Positions 8,661-16,297 of a stretch of 32,977 nt of DNA are shown in pieces. Under the pieces are notes generated by a model. It saw only the letters and a program-made list of their open reading frames with translations, was not told the origin of the DNA and did no database searches. Location: contig JAVHVN010000189.1 of NCBI GenBank assembly GCA_032160545.1, forward strand, positions 1 through 32,977. Direction: 5' to 3'. This stretch comes from DATGFB01 sp032160545. GTDB taxonomy: Bacteria; Actinomycetota; Actinomycetes; Mycobacteriales; Jatrophihabitantaceae. Each line of letters begins with the position of its first letter. Position 1 is the first letter of the stretch. The position numbers and the translations under genes were made by a program.

Positions 8661-8682
8661 GTGAACGAGAGGTGAATCGGGC
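8661..8682 (-). promoter_or_regulatory. PHO box I: 11-bp direct repeats upstream of pstS
   Basis: On the minus strand, ATTCACCTCTC is followed directly by GTTCACTTTGG. The two GTGAA(C/T) cores (plus strand 8661 and 8672) are exactly 11 bp apart. This matches the actinobacterial PhoP direct-repeat consensus GTTCACC-N4. It would give phosphate-starvation induction of the pst operon. Confidence 0.75.
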
Positions 8683-8715
8683 CGCAGGGTTGGGTTACGT
8701 CGCAGCGGTATGTAC

Positions 8716-8737
8716 GTGACGGCAATGTGAACTAGGG
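8716..8737 (-). promoter_or_regulatory. PHO box II, in phase with box I
   Basis: GTTCACATTGC is followed by CGTCACGTACA on the minus strand, with cores at plus-strand 8727 and 8716, 11 bp apart. It lies 44 bp (4 x 11) from box I, so all four half-sites fall on one helical face. The second unit is weaker (GTGACG). Confidence 0.5.
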
Positions 8738-8768
8738 CGTGTCCGGACATTCCCCGGCCGCACTCGCG

Positions 8769-9614
8769 TCACAGGCTCCACTGGACGTCGACGTCGTGGC
8801 GATGGAATCCCGCCCGCTCGTAGAGCCGCATCGCCGCGGCGTTGGAGTCGTCCACGTAGAGCAGCACCTCGCGAGCGCCTCGCCCGGCGAGGTACGCCAG
8901 CCCCCGCTGCAGCAGGACGGCCCCGAGCCGCATCCCCTGCGCGGCCGGATCGACGCCGAGCACGTAGACCTCGCCCATGCCGTCCGGATGGACCTTCGTC
9001 CAGTGGAAGCCGACCAGCCGGCCGTCGCGCTCGGCGAGAAGGAACCCGGGCGGGTCGAACCACGGCTCCCGCTCCCGGGCGGCCAGGTCCTCGAGCCGCC
9101 AGCCGCCCTGCTCCGCGTGGTCCGCGAACGCCGCCGCGTTGAGCCGCAGCCATGCCTGCTCGTCCTGGCCGGGAACGAAGGTCCGGATGGTGATTCCCGC
9201 GCCGAGTGGTTCCTCGGCCGCCGGCGCCTCGAGCGGACGCCGCAGTTGATGCAGCACCCGGGTCCGGCGGTACCCGCGGCCGTCGAGAGCCGCGGCGACG
9301 GGCGTCCGGCTGCCGTGCGACCAGACGAGCAGCTCGGCGGCCGAGTCCTGCGCCGCGTCGAGCAGCGCCGCCGCGGACTCGGCGTCACCGGCGAGTTCCA
9401 GCGAGCGGCCCGCGATCTGGGCGTAGCCACGCAGCCGGCCGTCCTCGCCCCGCGCGATCAGGTGGCGGACGCCGGCTCCGACCGACAGCTGCGCCAGCGC
9501 CTGGTCGGACAGCGGTGGCGCGCCGTCACGCGCCTCCGCCTCGTCCGCGAGGCTGCGTACGGCGGACTGCTGCTCGGCCGGCAGTGTCGTCTCGGTGGTG
9601 ACGGTCAGCGGCAT
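8769..9614 (-). CDS. mshD: Mycothiol synthase MshD
   Basis: A 281-aa tandem-GNAT acetyltransferase that acetylates Cys-GlcN-Ins with acetyl-CoA, the last step of mycothiol synthesis. The N-terminal half is a degenerate GNAT domain. The C-terminal half carries the acetyl-CoA loop (EVYVLGVDPAAQGMRLGAVLL) and NAAAMRLYERAGF. Also typical are FADHAEQGGWRLEDL and WFDPPGFLLA. The start is the ATG at 9614. It lies 45 nt after glnR on the same strand and is probably co-transcribed with it, as I recall for the mycobacterial glnR-mshD pair. Its presence places the organism in Actinomycetota. Confidence 0.94.
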   Translation of the reverse strand: MPLTVTTETTLPAEQQSAVRSLADEAEARDGAPPLSDQALAQLSVGAGVRHLIARGEDGRLRGYAQIAGRSLELAGDAESAAALLDAAQDSAAELLVWSHGSRTPVAAALDGRGYRRTRVLHQLRRPLEAPAAEEPLGAGITIRTFVPGQDEQAWLRLNAAAFADHAEQGGWRLEDLAAREREPWFDPPGFLLAERDGRLVGFHWTKVHPDGMGEVYVLGVDPAAQGMRLGAVLLQRGLAYLAGRGAREVLLYVDDSNAAAMRLYERAGFHRHDVDVQWSL

Positions 9615-9659
9615 GCCGAAACGCTAGCCCGCAAGCTGCGCACGACGGCGGGAGAGGGG

Positions 9660-10394
9660 TCAGAGCGAGATGTCGATCGTCGCGGCGTCGAGTTCCTCGG
9701 CAACGACGCGACGAGGCGACGGCGACTCGGACGGGCGCACGAACTTGTACCCGACGTTGCGGACCGTTCCGATCATCGACTCGTGCTCGGGGCCGAGCTT
9801 CGCTCGCAGCCGGCGCACGTGGACGTCGACCGTGCGGGTGCCGCCGAAGTAGTCGTAGCCCCAGACCTCCTGCACCAGATGCGATCGCGTGAACACGCGG
9901 CCGGGGTGCTGGGCGAGGAACTTGAGCAGCTCGAACTCCTTGTAGGTGAGGTCGAGCGTCCGGCTGCTGAGCCGGGCGGTGTAGGTCGTCTCGTCGATGG
10001 TCAGGTCGCCGATGTCGACCTGCTCGGGCGCGCCGTCGGAGTTCGCGGCACGGCGGTCGAGCGCCAGGCGCAGCCGGGTGTCCAGCTCGGCGGGGCCCGC
10101 TGTGTCGAGAACGAAGTCGTCGACCGGCCATTCGGCGGACATCGCGATCAGCCCACCCTCGGTCAGTACGGCGACCACGGGGACCGCGGCGCCGACCGCC
10201 GACAGCACGCGGGTGAAGGAGCGCACGGTCGCGAGGTCGCGGCGGGCGTCGACGAGGATCAGGTCCCCGAGGTGGCGGTCCACGAGCACGGTCGCGTCGA
10301 GGGGCAGCACGGTCACGCGGTGCGCGAGCAGGCCCAGCGCCGGCAGCACCTCGGCGGTCGGCTGGCTGGCGGCGGTGAGGAGGGTGAGCTCCAC
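9660..10394 (-). CDS. glnR: Orphan OmpR-type nitrogen regulator GlnR
   Basis: A 244-aa transcription factor. The N-terminal receiver-like domain (1-115) includes Asp49 in LILVDARRDL, which corresponds to the dimer-stabilising Asp of Streptomyces GlnR, whose pocket is not phosphorylated normally. The C-terminal winged helix (about 140-228) contains LTYKEFELLKFLAQHPGR and GTRTVDVHVRRLRAKLGPE, very close to known GlnR proteins. It controls nitrogen assimilation genes. The start is a GTG with GGAGG 5 nt upstream. No histidine kinase gene is adjacent, as expected for an orphan regulator. Confidence 0.93.
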   Translation of the reverse strand: MELTLLTAASQPTAEVLPALGLLAHRVTVLPLDATVLVDRHLGDLILVDARRDLATVRSFTRVLSAVGAAVPVVAVLTEGGLIAMSAEWPVDDFVLDTAGPAELDTRLRLALDRRAANSDGAPEQVDIGDLTIDETTYTARLSSRTLDLTYKEFELLKFLAQHPGRVFTRSHLVQEVWGYDYFGGTRTVDVHVRRLRAKLGPEHESMIGTVRNVGYKFVRPSESPSPRRVVAEELDAATIDISL

Positions 10395-10547
10395 GCGGGC
10401 CTCCGGGATGAGAGCCGATGGGGTGACGGAGCCGGCGGCGCTGCTGGACCCGCGGGCGTCGCTGCCCGTCTCGACGATGCCGCATCCATGTGTCCGGCAT
10501 GTAAACCGGCGACACGGCGACCGGCGCTACCCGGAAGAATAGCGGCC

Positions 10548-11327
10548 ATGACCGAGCCGGCGCCCGTCGAGCTGACGACCGCCGACGGCGTGCGGCTCGC
10601 CGCCGAGCACTGGCCCGGCGAGGACACGGGGTTGGGTTACGTCGCGCTGCACGGGTTCACCGGTTCGTCGCGCTCCCGGGAGGTGCGGCGCATCGCCGCC
10701 CGGCTGGCCGCGACCGGCGCGGCCGTGCTCGCGCCGGATCTGCGCGGGCACGGGCGGTCGGGCGGATCCAGCACGGTGGGCGATCTCGAGGTGCATGACG
10801 CCGCCGCCGCCGTCGCGTACCTGCGGGGCCACGGCTACCGGCACGTCGCCGTGATCGGTTGGTCCATGGGCGGATCGGTGGCGCTGAGGTACGCCGGGCT
10901 GGGCGGTGACGCCGACGCGGTCGTCAGCGTGAGCTCGCCCGGCGCGTGGTTCGAGCGGGGCACCCGGCCGATGCGGGTCGTCCACTGGCTGTGCGAGACG
11001 AGCAGCGGCCGGCTGCTGACCAGGATCGTGCGCGGCACCCGGCTGGCTGCGGACGGCTGGCTGGACGTCCCCGAATCACCGGAGGAGGTCGCGGGCCGCA
11101 TCGCCCCGACGCCGCTGCTGATAGTCCACGGCGACGCCGATCACTACTTCCCGCTGCGGCACGTCGACCTGCTCGCCGCTGCTGCCCCGACCGCGACACT
11201 CTGGGTCGAGGCAGGTATGGCTCACGCCGAGTCGGCGACGACGCCGGAGCTGGTCGACCGCATCGATGCCTGGACGCGCTCGGTCATCACTCGAGAACAG
11301 GTCTGGGACCATGGCACACGTGACTGA
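10548..11327 (+). CDS. Alpha/beta-hydrolase
   Basis: A 259-aa serine hydrolase of the lysophospholipase/esterase type. The nucleophile motif GWSMGGS places Ser106; the acid is probably Asp196 in VHGDADHYF, and the catalytic His is His226 in AGMAHAES. The oxyanion-loop HGFTGS (35-40) and DLRGHGRS are standard. There is no signal peptide. The ATG at 10548 follows AAGAAT by 7 nt, so the mRNA is probably leaderless. The open frame runs far upstream without being coding. Its last 17 nt overlap the next gene, implying coupling. The substrate is unknown. Confidence 0.85.
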   Translation: MTEPAPVELTTADGVRLAAEHWPGEDTGLGYVALHGFTGSSRSREVRRIAARLAATGAAVLAPDLRGHGRSGGSSTVGDLEVHDAAAAVAYLRGHGYRHVAVIGWSMGGSVALRYAGLGGDADAVVSVSSPGAWFERGTRPMRVVHWLCETSSGRLLTRIVRGTRLAADGWLDVPESPEEVAGRIAPTPLLIVHGDADHYFPLRHVDLLAAAAPTATLWVEAGMAHAESATTPELVDRIDAWTRSVITREQVWDHGTRD

Positions 11328-12186
11328 CCGCGCCGCCGCTGAGGAGTCGAGCGGCGCCGGAAGGTCTGTGGCCGCCGTCGACCACCCCTTCGTGACGCTG
11401 GCCTCGATCGTCCTGGTCGGGGGGGTGCTCGCTGGTGGCGCCCGCATCAGCGCGGTGGCGCTGCTCGTCGGCGTGGCCGCCGTGCAGGCACTGGTCACCC
11501 TGAGCTGGACGATCGGCACCGCCGTGCCGGGACGCAACGGAACGGTGCTGGTGGGCGCGATGGCCGCGGCCGGTGCCGACGTCGCGGTCTGGGTGTGGCC
11601 GGGCGGCCAGCTCGGCACCCTGCTGCCGGTGTTCGGGCTCGCGGTTCCCGTCATGTTCGTCGTTCAGCTGATGCGTGCCGCGGCCCGGGTCCGGGTGGTC
11701 GAATCACTCGCGGGCGTCACCTTCCTGATCTTCGTCGTCGTGTCGCCGGCCGCGTACCTGCAGCTGCGGCACGAGTTCACCGCGGCGCACATCGGCGGCA
11801 CGGTCGTGTCCGGGGTCGTTCTCGCGACGGCAGGTGCTCTGCTCGTCGGCCTGCTCGTCGACCTGGTCATGCCCGCGCCGCGTTTCGACCCGGCGGCCGA
11901 CCGCGGCCTGCTCGCCGTGGTGGCGTCCGCCGGCCTGGGTGGGTCGATCGGTCATCTGGCGCTGGGGTCGAACGCCGGGTTCCTCGCCGGGCGCGGCGCG
12001 TTCGTCGGCGCGGCCTGCGGCGCGCTCGCCGGACTGCTCGCCGTGGCGATCGCGTTCGTACGGGTGTCGGCCCCCGAACCCGAGTCGGCCGCGGGGCGCG
12101 GGCTGCGTTCGGTGCTGCCTGCGGTCGTCCCGCTCAGCCTGGTCGCACCGGTCGGCTTCCTGCTGTGTCTCGCGGTTCGCGCCTGA
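11311..12186 (+). CDS. Multi-spanning membrane protein of unknown function
   Basis: A 291-aa integral membrane protein with about seven to eight hydrophobic helices from residue 28 to the C-terminus, rich in Ala, Val, Leu and Gly. There are no charged catalytic motifs that I recognise. A short hydrophilic loop (about residues 180-192, MPAPRFDPAADRG) divides the helices into two groups. It overlaps the hydrolase gene by 17 nt and is followed 36 nt later by the LmeA-like gene, so a three-gene envelope-related operon is plausible. It broadly resembles unassigned actinobacterial membrane proteins. Confidence 0.75.
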   Translation: MAHVTDRAAAEESSGAGRSVAAVDHPFVTLASIVLVGGVLAGGARISAVALLVGVAAVQALVTLSWTIGTAVPGRNGTVLVGAMAAAGADVAVWVWPGGQLGTLLPVFGLAVPVMFVVQLMRAAARVRVVESLAGVTFLIFVVVSPAAYLQLRHEFTAAHIGGTVVSGVVLATAGALLVGLLVDLVMPAPRFDPAADRGLLAVVASAGLGGSIGHLALGSNAGFLAGRGAFVGAACGALAGLLAVAIAFVRVSAPEPESAAGRGLRSVLPAVVPLSLVAPVGFLLCLAVRA

Positions 12187-12222
12187 TCCGACGATGCCCG
12201 CCTTTCGCCCGACGAGCGCGCT

Positions 12223-12957
12223 GTGACCGTCGCGCTCGTCATTGCCGCGATCGCGCTGATCGCGCTCGCCTTGGGCGTGGCGCTGGCCGACCGCATCCTC
12301 GCCACTCTCGCCGAGCACAAGGCGTCCGACGTTCTCTCCGAGCCGTTCGGCCGGCCGGCCACGGTTCGCGTGCACGGCAAGCCGTTCCTCACCCAAGCGC
12401 TGCGCGGCCGCTACGACGACGTCGAGGTCAACGGCGGGGGTCTCGTGATCGGCGAGATGGCGGGCGCGACCCTCGACGCGCACCTGTACGGCGTGCTGAT
12501 CCCGCTTCGAGAGCTGATGGAGAAGCGTGCGTCGCGGCTGGTCTGCTCGCGCGTCGAGGGACGCATCGTGCTGCCCTACGGCGAGATCGCGAGAGTGAGC
12601 CGGATCCCCGGCCTCACGCTGACCTACACCGGCGGCAAGCTGACGGCCTCGGCCGCGGTCCCCGTGCCGGGCATCAGCCAGATCGCCCGGCTCAGCGGCG
12701 AGGCGGTGCTGCAGGTCGTCCCGGGTGACGCGGTCTGGCTGCGCGTGCGACATATCGCCGTGGCCGGCGTCAGCCTTCCGGCGTTGCTCGTCAAACAGCT
12801 GCTGCCCTCGTTGAGCGTCCCGATACCGTTGCCGGAGTTGCCGTACGGACTGCGCCTGGCCGATCTGACCCCCGGCGCGTCCGGGCTGGTGGTGACCGGG
12901 TTCGCCGACTCGGTCGTGTTCACAGCCGACGACGCCGCGACCGAGACGCCGCTCTAA
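12223..12957 (+). CDS. lmeA: LmeA-like DUF2993 lipid-binding protein
   Basis: A 244-aa protein with an N-terminal hydrophobic helix (about 2-23, signal anchor) and a DUF2993 domain. That family includes mycobacterial LmeA (Rv0817c), which binds phospholipid and supports lipomannan elongation in the cell envelope. Conserved-looking features are the RPATVRVHGKPFLTQALRGR segment, GxYDDVEV and the Pro-rich IPLPELPYGLRLADL near the end. The start is a GTG with no clear RBS, perhaps coupled to the gene before it. The position next to glnR/mshD is syntenic with the mycobacterial gene. An MptB homologue of the same pathway lies at 28.7 kb. Confidence 0.75.
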   Translation: MTVALVIAAIALIALALGVALADRILATLAEHKASDVLSEPFGRPATVRVHGKPFLTQALRGRYDDVEVNGGGLVIGEMAGATLDAHLYGVLIPLRELMEKRASRLVCSRVEGRIVLPYGEIARVSRIPGLTLTYTGGKLTASAAVPVPGISQIARLSGEAVLQVVPGDAVWLRVRHIAVAGVSLPALLVKQLLPSLSVPIPLPELPYGLRLADLTPGASGLVVTGFADSVVFTADDAATETPL

Positions 12958-12983
12958 GAGAATGTTCAGCGGTTCGGTAGCGA

Positions 12984-13014
12984 TTGGGCCGTAGCCGGGG
13001 GCACCGGCTACCCT
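12984..13014 (+). promoter_or_regulatory. Promoter of the cysteine leader, overlapped by an inverted repeat
   Basis: TTGGGC (12984) and TACCCT (13009-13014) are 19 bp apart. The -10 ends 6 nt before the ATG at 13021, so transcription would begin at the start codon. A 7-bp perfect inverted repeat, GTAGCCG-N7-CGGCTAC (12991-13011), fills the spacer and touches the -10; it could be a repressor site or a terminator for the preceding gene. Confidence 0.6.
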
Positions 13015-13020
13015 GACGCC

Positions 13021-13116
13021 ATGGGCATCGCGCTCTGCGCCGTGAGCACTGCGCTCACCTCCCGCCGCACGGTCGACCTGTGCCGTGTGGGCAGCTGCCT
13101 GTGTCGTCTGCGCTGA
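13021..13116 (+). CDS. Cysteine-rich leader peptide (attenuator) upstream of cysA
   Basis: A 31-aa ORF with four Cys codons (residues 6, 21, 26 and 28), two of them in the closing SCLCRLR. The middle LTSRRTVDLCRV resembles the SRRHVDLLRV-type leader peptides I know upstream of sulfur-assimilation genes in actinobacteria. The start appears leaderless: the -10 box is 6 nt before the ATG and there is no RBS. In mycobacteria, leaderless polycysteine ORFs attenuate downstream cysteine genes according to Cys-tRNA supply. Here the 130 nt between the stop and cysA hold small inverted repeats, such as CGTCG/CGACG near 13130, that could switch access to the cysA ribosome-binding site. Confidence 0.8.
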   Translation: MGIALCAVSTALTSRRTVDLCRVGSCLCRLR

Positions 13117-13246
13117 CCGCGGGACGACGTCGGTAGTCGACGACCTCAGCTCCCGTGCCGGGCGGCGTGCCCGTGCGCCGGCCGCTCCGCCTGCACATCC
13201 TTCTGAACACACCCTGCAACAACACCCTGCACTGAGGAGAACAACC
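13117..13246 (+). promoter_or_regulatory. Attenuator region between the leader peptide and cysA
   Basis: 130 nt without an ORF. It holds CGTCG-GTAGT-CGACG and a longer GC-rich repeat around 13160-13185 (GGCG..CGCC), then an A/C-rich unstructured stretch with GAGGAG 7 nt before the cysA ATG. No T-run is seen, so control would be at translation or through Rho. Confidence 0.5.
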
Positions 13247-14080
13247 ATGAGCCGCGCAGACGTGCTCGTCTCGGCCGAGTGGGCCGAAGAGAACCTCGAC
13301 ACCCCCGGCGTCGCCCTCGTCGAGGTCGACGAGGACACCGCCGCCTACGACGGGGGCCACATTCGAGGGGCCGTCAAGCTGGACTGGAAGACCGAACTCC
13401 AGGACCAGGTCCGCCGGGACTTCGTGAGCAAGGAGCAGTTCGAGCAGCTGCTCTCGGCCAAGGGCATCGGCAACGACGACACGGTCGTCCTGTACGGCGG
13501 CAACAACAACTGGTTCGCCGCGTACGCGTACTGGTATTTCAAGCTGTACGGTCACGACTCGGTCAAGCTGCTCGACGGTGGCCGCAAGAAGTGGGAACTC
13601 GACGGCCGTGAGCTGTCGAAGGACACCGTGTCGCGTCCGGCGACCCAGTACCGGGCCAAGGACCAGGACACCTCGATCCGCGCGTTCCGGGACGAGGTCA
13701 TCGCCGCGATCGGGCAGCAGAACCTGATCGACGTCCGCTCGCCCGACGAGTTCTCCGGAAAGCTGCTCGCCCCGGCGCACCTTCCGCAGGAGCAGTCGCA
13801 GCGTGGCGGTCACATCCCGACGGCGCTCAACGTGCCGTGGAGCAAGGCCGCGACCGAGGACGGCACGTTCAAGTCCGACGACGACCTGCGGTCGCTCTAC
13901 GGCCAGGCCGGTCTCGACGAATCGCGCGACACCATCGCGTACTGCCGCATCGGCGAGCGCTCGAGCCACACCTGGTTCGCTTTGCACGAGCTGCTCGGCG
14001 AGCAGAACGTGAAGAACTACGACGGCTCGTGGACCGAGTACGGCTCGCTGGTCGGCGTCCCGATCGAGAAGGAGGTCTGA
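13247..14080 (+). CDS. cysA: Thiosulfate sulfurtransferase (rhodanese) CysA
   Basis: A 277-aa tandem rhodanese. The N-terminal domain is inactive and structural. The C-terminal domain has the active-site loop with Cys233 in YCRIGERSSHTWF, which carries the persulfide. The loop is nearly identical to what I recall of mycobacterial CysA2/CysA3. It transfers sulfane sulfur from thiosulfate to thiol or cyanide acceptors. The start ATG has a strong GAGGAG. sseC begins 2 nt after the stop. Control is probably through the cysteine leader peptide upstream. Confidence 0.93.
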   Translation: MSRADVLVSAEWAEENLDTPGVALVEVDEDTAAYDGGHIRGAVKLDWKTELQDQVRRDFVSKEQFEQLLSAKGIGNDDTVVLYGGNNNWFAAYAYWYFKLYGHDSVKLLDGGRKKWELDGRELSKDTVSRPATQYRAKDQDTSIRAFRDEVIAAIGQQNLIDVRSPDEFSGKLLAPAHLPQEQSQRGGHIPTALNVPWSKAATEDGTFKSDDDLRSLYGQAGLDESRDTIAYCRIGERSSHTWFALHELLGEQNVKNYDGSWTEYGSLVGVPIEKEV

Positions 14081-14082
14081 GC

Positions 14083-14382
14083 ATGTGCGGCTCGCCTGCC
14101 CAGTCCCCGTCGCTCCCCGCCGGCATCGACCTCGGCAAGGAGACCGTCATCTACGGCGTCGTCACCGCCGGTGAGGCACCGGTGCCCTCGGCGTACGTCC
14201 GGTTGCTCGACGCGACCGGTGAGTTCACCGCCGAGGTGGTCACCTCGGCGACCGGTGACTTCCGGTTCTTCGCGGCGCCGGGCAAGTGGACGCTGTCGGT
14301 CCTGCACCGCGACGGCTCGGCCCGCAAGGACGTCCATGCGCTCGAACCCGGGCTGGTCCAGGTTCCGCTCGCGCTGGGCTGA
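14083..14382 (+). CDS. sseC: SseC, DUF1416 sulfur-metabolism protein
   Basis: A 99-aa DUF1416 protein starting MCGSPAQ, with a beta-rich carboxypeptidase-regulatory-like fold suggested by GVVTAGEAPVPSAYVRLLD and TGDFRFFAAPGKWTLSVL. It has one Cys, at position 2. The family travels with cysA rhodaneses (sseC2-cysA2 in M. tuberculosis), and its biochemical role is not established. Its AAGGAGGT ribosome-binding site lies inside the cysA 3' end, so the two are translated as a pair. Confidence 0.9.
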   Translation: MCGSPAQSPSLPAGIDLGKETVIYGVVTAGEAPVPSAYVRLLDATGEFTAEVVTSATGDFRFFAAPGKWTLSVLHRDGSARKDVHALEPGLVQVPLALG

Positions 14383-14394
14383 CCGAACCCTCGA

Positions 14395-14430
14395 AGCAGG
14401 GGCCGCGCCGGTTACGGTGCGGCCCCTGTT
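14395..14430 (+). terminator. Terminator of the cysA-sseC operon
   Basis: A stem CAGGGGCCGC / GCGGCCCCTG with extra pairing inside (CCG/CGG) and a short T-containing 3' flank (TTCGGTT), 12 nt after the sseC stop. Confidence 0.8.
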
Positions 14431-14477
14431 CGGTTCCGGCTGGTGCGTGGGCGTGCGGGTGATGTCATGATGCTCCG

Positions 14478-16289
14478 GTGTCCGAGCCGGCCGGCAACGC
14501 GATCGCGAGCCGTGCCGGATTCGTCGCTCCCGAGGACGACTTCGCCCGCCGGCTCCAGCAGCTGGCCCACGTCACCGCCCGGCTCGCCGCAGCCGAGACC
14601 ATCGACGCTGTCGCCACCGTGGTGGTGTCCCACGTCGTGGACGCCATCGGCGCCGCCGTGTCGACATTGATGTTGCGCGAGGGCGACCGGCTGCGCCTTG
14701 TCGCCACCCACGGCGTGCGGCCGGGTGTGCAGCAGGAATTCGCCACCTTCGACATCAACGACGCCAACCCGGCGGGTGAGGCAGTCCGTACGGCCCGTCC
14801 GGTCGTCGTGTCCGACGTCGAGACGATCCGCGAGAAATACGCTGCCATCGCCGACCGGATGCCGCAGGACCGCTCGCTGGTCTGCCTGCCGCTCACCGTC
14901 GGCACCGAAACCCTCGGTGTCATCGGCCTGACCTTCGAGGAGAACTGGCTGCCCGGTCAGCGCGAACTCGACCTGCTGACCACGTTCGCCGACTCCTGCG
15001 CACAGGCCGTGCGCCGCATCCGTGCCACGGAAGAGGCCGGCGAGAAGGCGCGGCACCTCACCTTTCTCGCCGAGGTGTCGGCCGAACTCGCCCGCAGCAT
15101 CGACTACCGCGAGACCCTCGCGAACGTCGCCCAGCTCGCCGTCCCCATGCTCGCCGACTGGTGCACGGTCGCCCTCGTGCAGGACGGCCGGTTGACGACG
15201 GTCGCCCTCGCGCATGCCGATCCGGAGAAGGTCGCGTGGGCATGGCAGATCGAGCATCAGTTCCCGATCGACATCGATGCCCCGACCGGCGTGCCGAACG
15301 TGGTGCGCACCGGGACGAGCGAACTGCACCGCGAGATCACCGATGAGATGCTCGCCGCGAGCGCCCGGGACGACGAGCACCTGCGCATCGCCCGCGAGCT
15401 CGATCTCGGCAGTGCGCTGGTCGTGCCGCTGACGGCGCGTGGACGCACCGTCGGCGCCATGTCGATGCTGCGCACGTCCGGGCGGCGGCCGTTCGACGAA
15501 GCCGACCTCGTGACCGCCGAGGACCTTGCGCGGCGCGCTGCCGTCGCGATCGAGAACGCGCGGCTGCATCGGCAGACCGAAGACATCGCGTTGCAGTTGC
15601 AGCGTGCAGTGCTGCCCGACGATCTCGCCGCGCTGACGGGGTGGCGCGTCGCGGCGCACTACACCCCCGGCGGACGGGCCGAGGTCGGCGGCGACTTCTA
15701 CGACGCGGTCGACCTCGGGTCGGGCCGGCTGGCGGTCTTCATCGGTGACGTCATGGGTCACGGCGTCGAGGCGGCCGCCGCGATGGCGCAGATGCGGGCG
15801 TCCGTGCGCGCGTTCCTCAGCATCGATCCCGCGCCTGCTGCGGTCGTCGGCAGGCTCGACGCGATGTACGAGCGGCTGCACATCTCCGAAATGGCCACGC
15901 TCGCGTACCTGCTGATCGACTCGGGCGATCGCCGGGTGCGGTTCGTACTCGCAGGGCACTACCCGCCGCTCGTCGTGTCGGCCGACGGGTCGCGGCACTT
16001 CGTCGCCGCCCTGCCCCAGCGTCCGCTCGGCGCAGGCGCGGACTCACGGGTCGAGGCCAGCGAACCGCTCGAGCCCGACGAGGTGCTGCTGCTCTACACC
16101 GACGGCCTGGTCGAACGGCGCGACGAGTCGATCGACGACGGTCTGGCTCGGCTCGAGCGCCATGCCGGCTTGCTCGCGCGCGCGCCGCTCGACGCCGGGT
16201 TGCGTGCGCTCGTCGACGCGTTGCGCGACCCGGCCGGGCTGGACGACGTCACCGCGCTCGCCGTCCGGGTACCGCCGGCCGACGCCTGA
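14478..16289 (+). CDS. GAF-GAF-SpoIIE (PP2C-type) serine phosphatase
   Basis: A 603-aa cytoplasmic signalling phosphatase with two GAF-type sensor domains (about 25-185 and 195-360) and a C-terminal SpoIIE/RsbU domain (about 385-600). The metal-binding motifs are VGGDFYDAVDL, FIGDVMGHGVEAAAAMAQMR and GLDDVTALAVRV. It would dephosphorylate an STAS anti-anti-sigma factor such as the one encoded at 16811. The GTG start is 6 nt after CATGAT (14466-14471), which suggests a leaderless message. The next gene, an anti-sigma kinase, faces it. What the GAF domains bind cannot be read. Confidence 0.9.
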   Translation: MSEPAGNAIASRAGFVAPEDDFARRLQQLAHVTARLAAAETIDAVATVVVSHVVDAIGAAVSTLMLREGDRLRLVATHGVRPGVQQEFATFDINDANPAGEAVRTARPVVVSDVETIREKYAAIADRMPQDRSLVCLPLTVGTETLGVIGLTFEENWLPGQRELDLLTTFADSCAQAVRRIRATEEAGEKARHLTFLAEVSAELARSIDYRETLANVAQLAVPMLADWCTVALVQDGRLTTVALAHADPEKVAWAWQIEHQFPIDIDAPTGVPNVVRTGTSELHREITDEMLAASARDDEHLRIARELDLGSALVVPLTARGRTVGAMSMLRTSGRRPFDEADLVTAEDLARRAAVAIENARLHRQTEDIALQLQRAVLPDDLAALTGWRVAAHYTPGGRAEVGGDFYDAVDLGSGRLAVFIGDVMGHGVEAAAAMAQMRASVRAFLSIDPAPAAVVGRLDAMYERLHISEMATLAYLLIDSGDRRVRFVLAGHYPPLVVSADGSRHFVAALPQRPLGAGADSRVEASEPLEPDEVLLLYTDGLVERRDESIDDGLARLERHAGLLARAPLDAGLRALVDALRDPAGLDDVTALAVRVPPADA

Positions 16290-16297
16290 GCAGCGGG

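Noticed and set aside
8740..8749. Palindrome TGTCCGGACA downstream of mshD
   Set aside because: Ten bp in high-GC DNA is expected by chance, and it lies next to no promoter element.
10489..10517. Possible GlnR box or palindrome (CCGG-N8-CCGG with TGT/ACA flanks) between glnR and the hydrolase
   Set aside because: The symmetry is imperfect and the half-sites do not match the GTnAC-N6-GaAAC pattern.
8739..10547. Plus-strand frame running into the alpha/beta-hydrolase
   Set aside because: Lies opposite mshD and glnR, with no recognisable sequence before the ATG at 10548.
11704..13338. 544-codon minus-strand frame
   Set aside because: Gln/Arg/Asp-rich antisense of the membrane, LmeA-like and cysA genes; it also overlaps the leader peptide.
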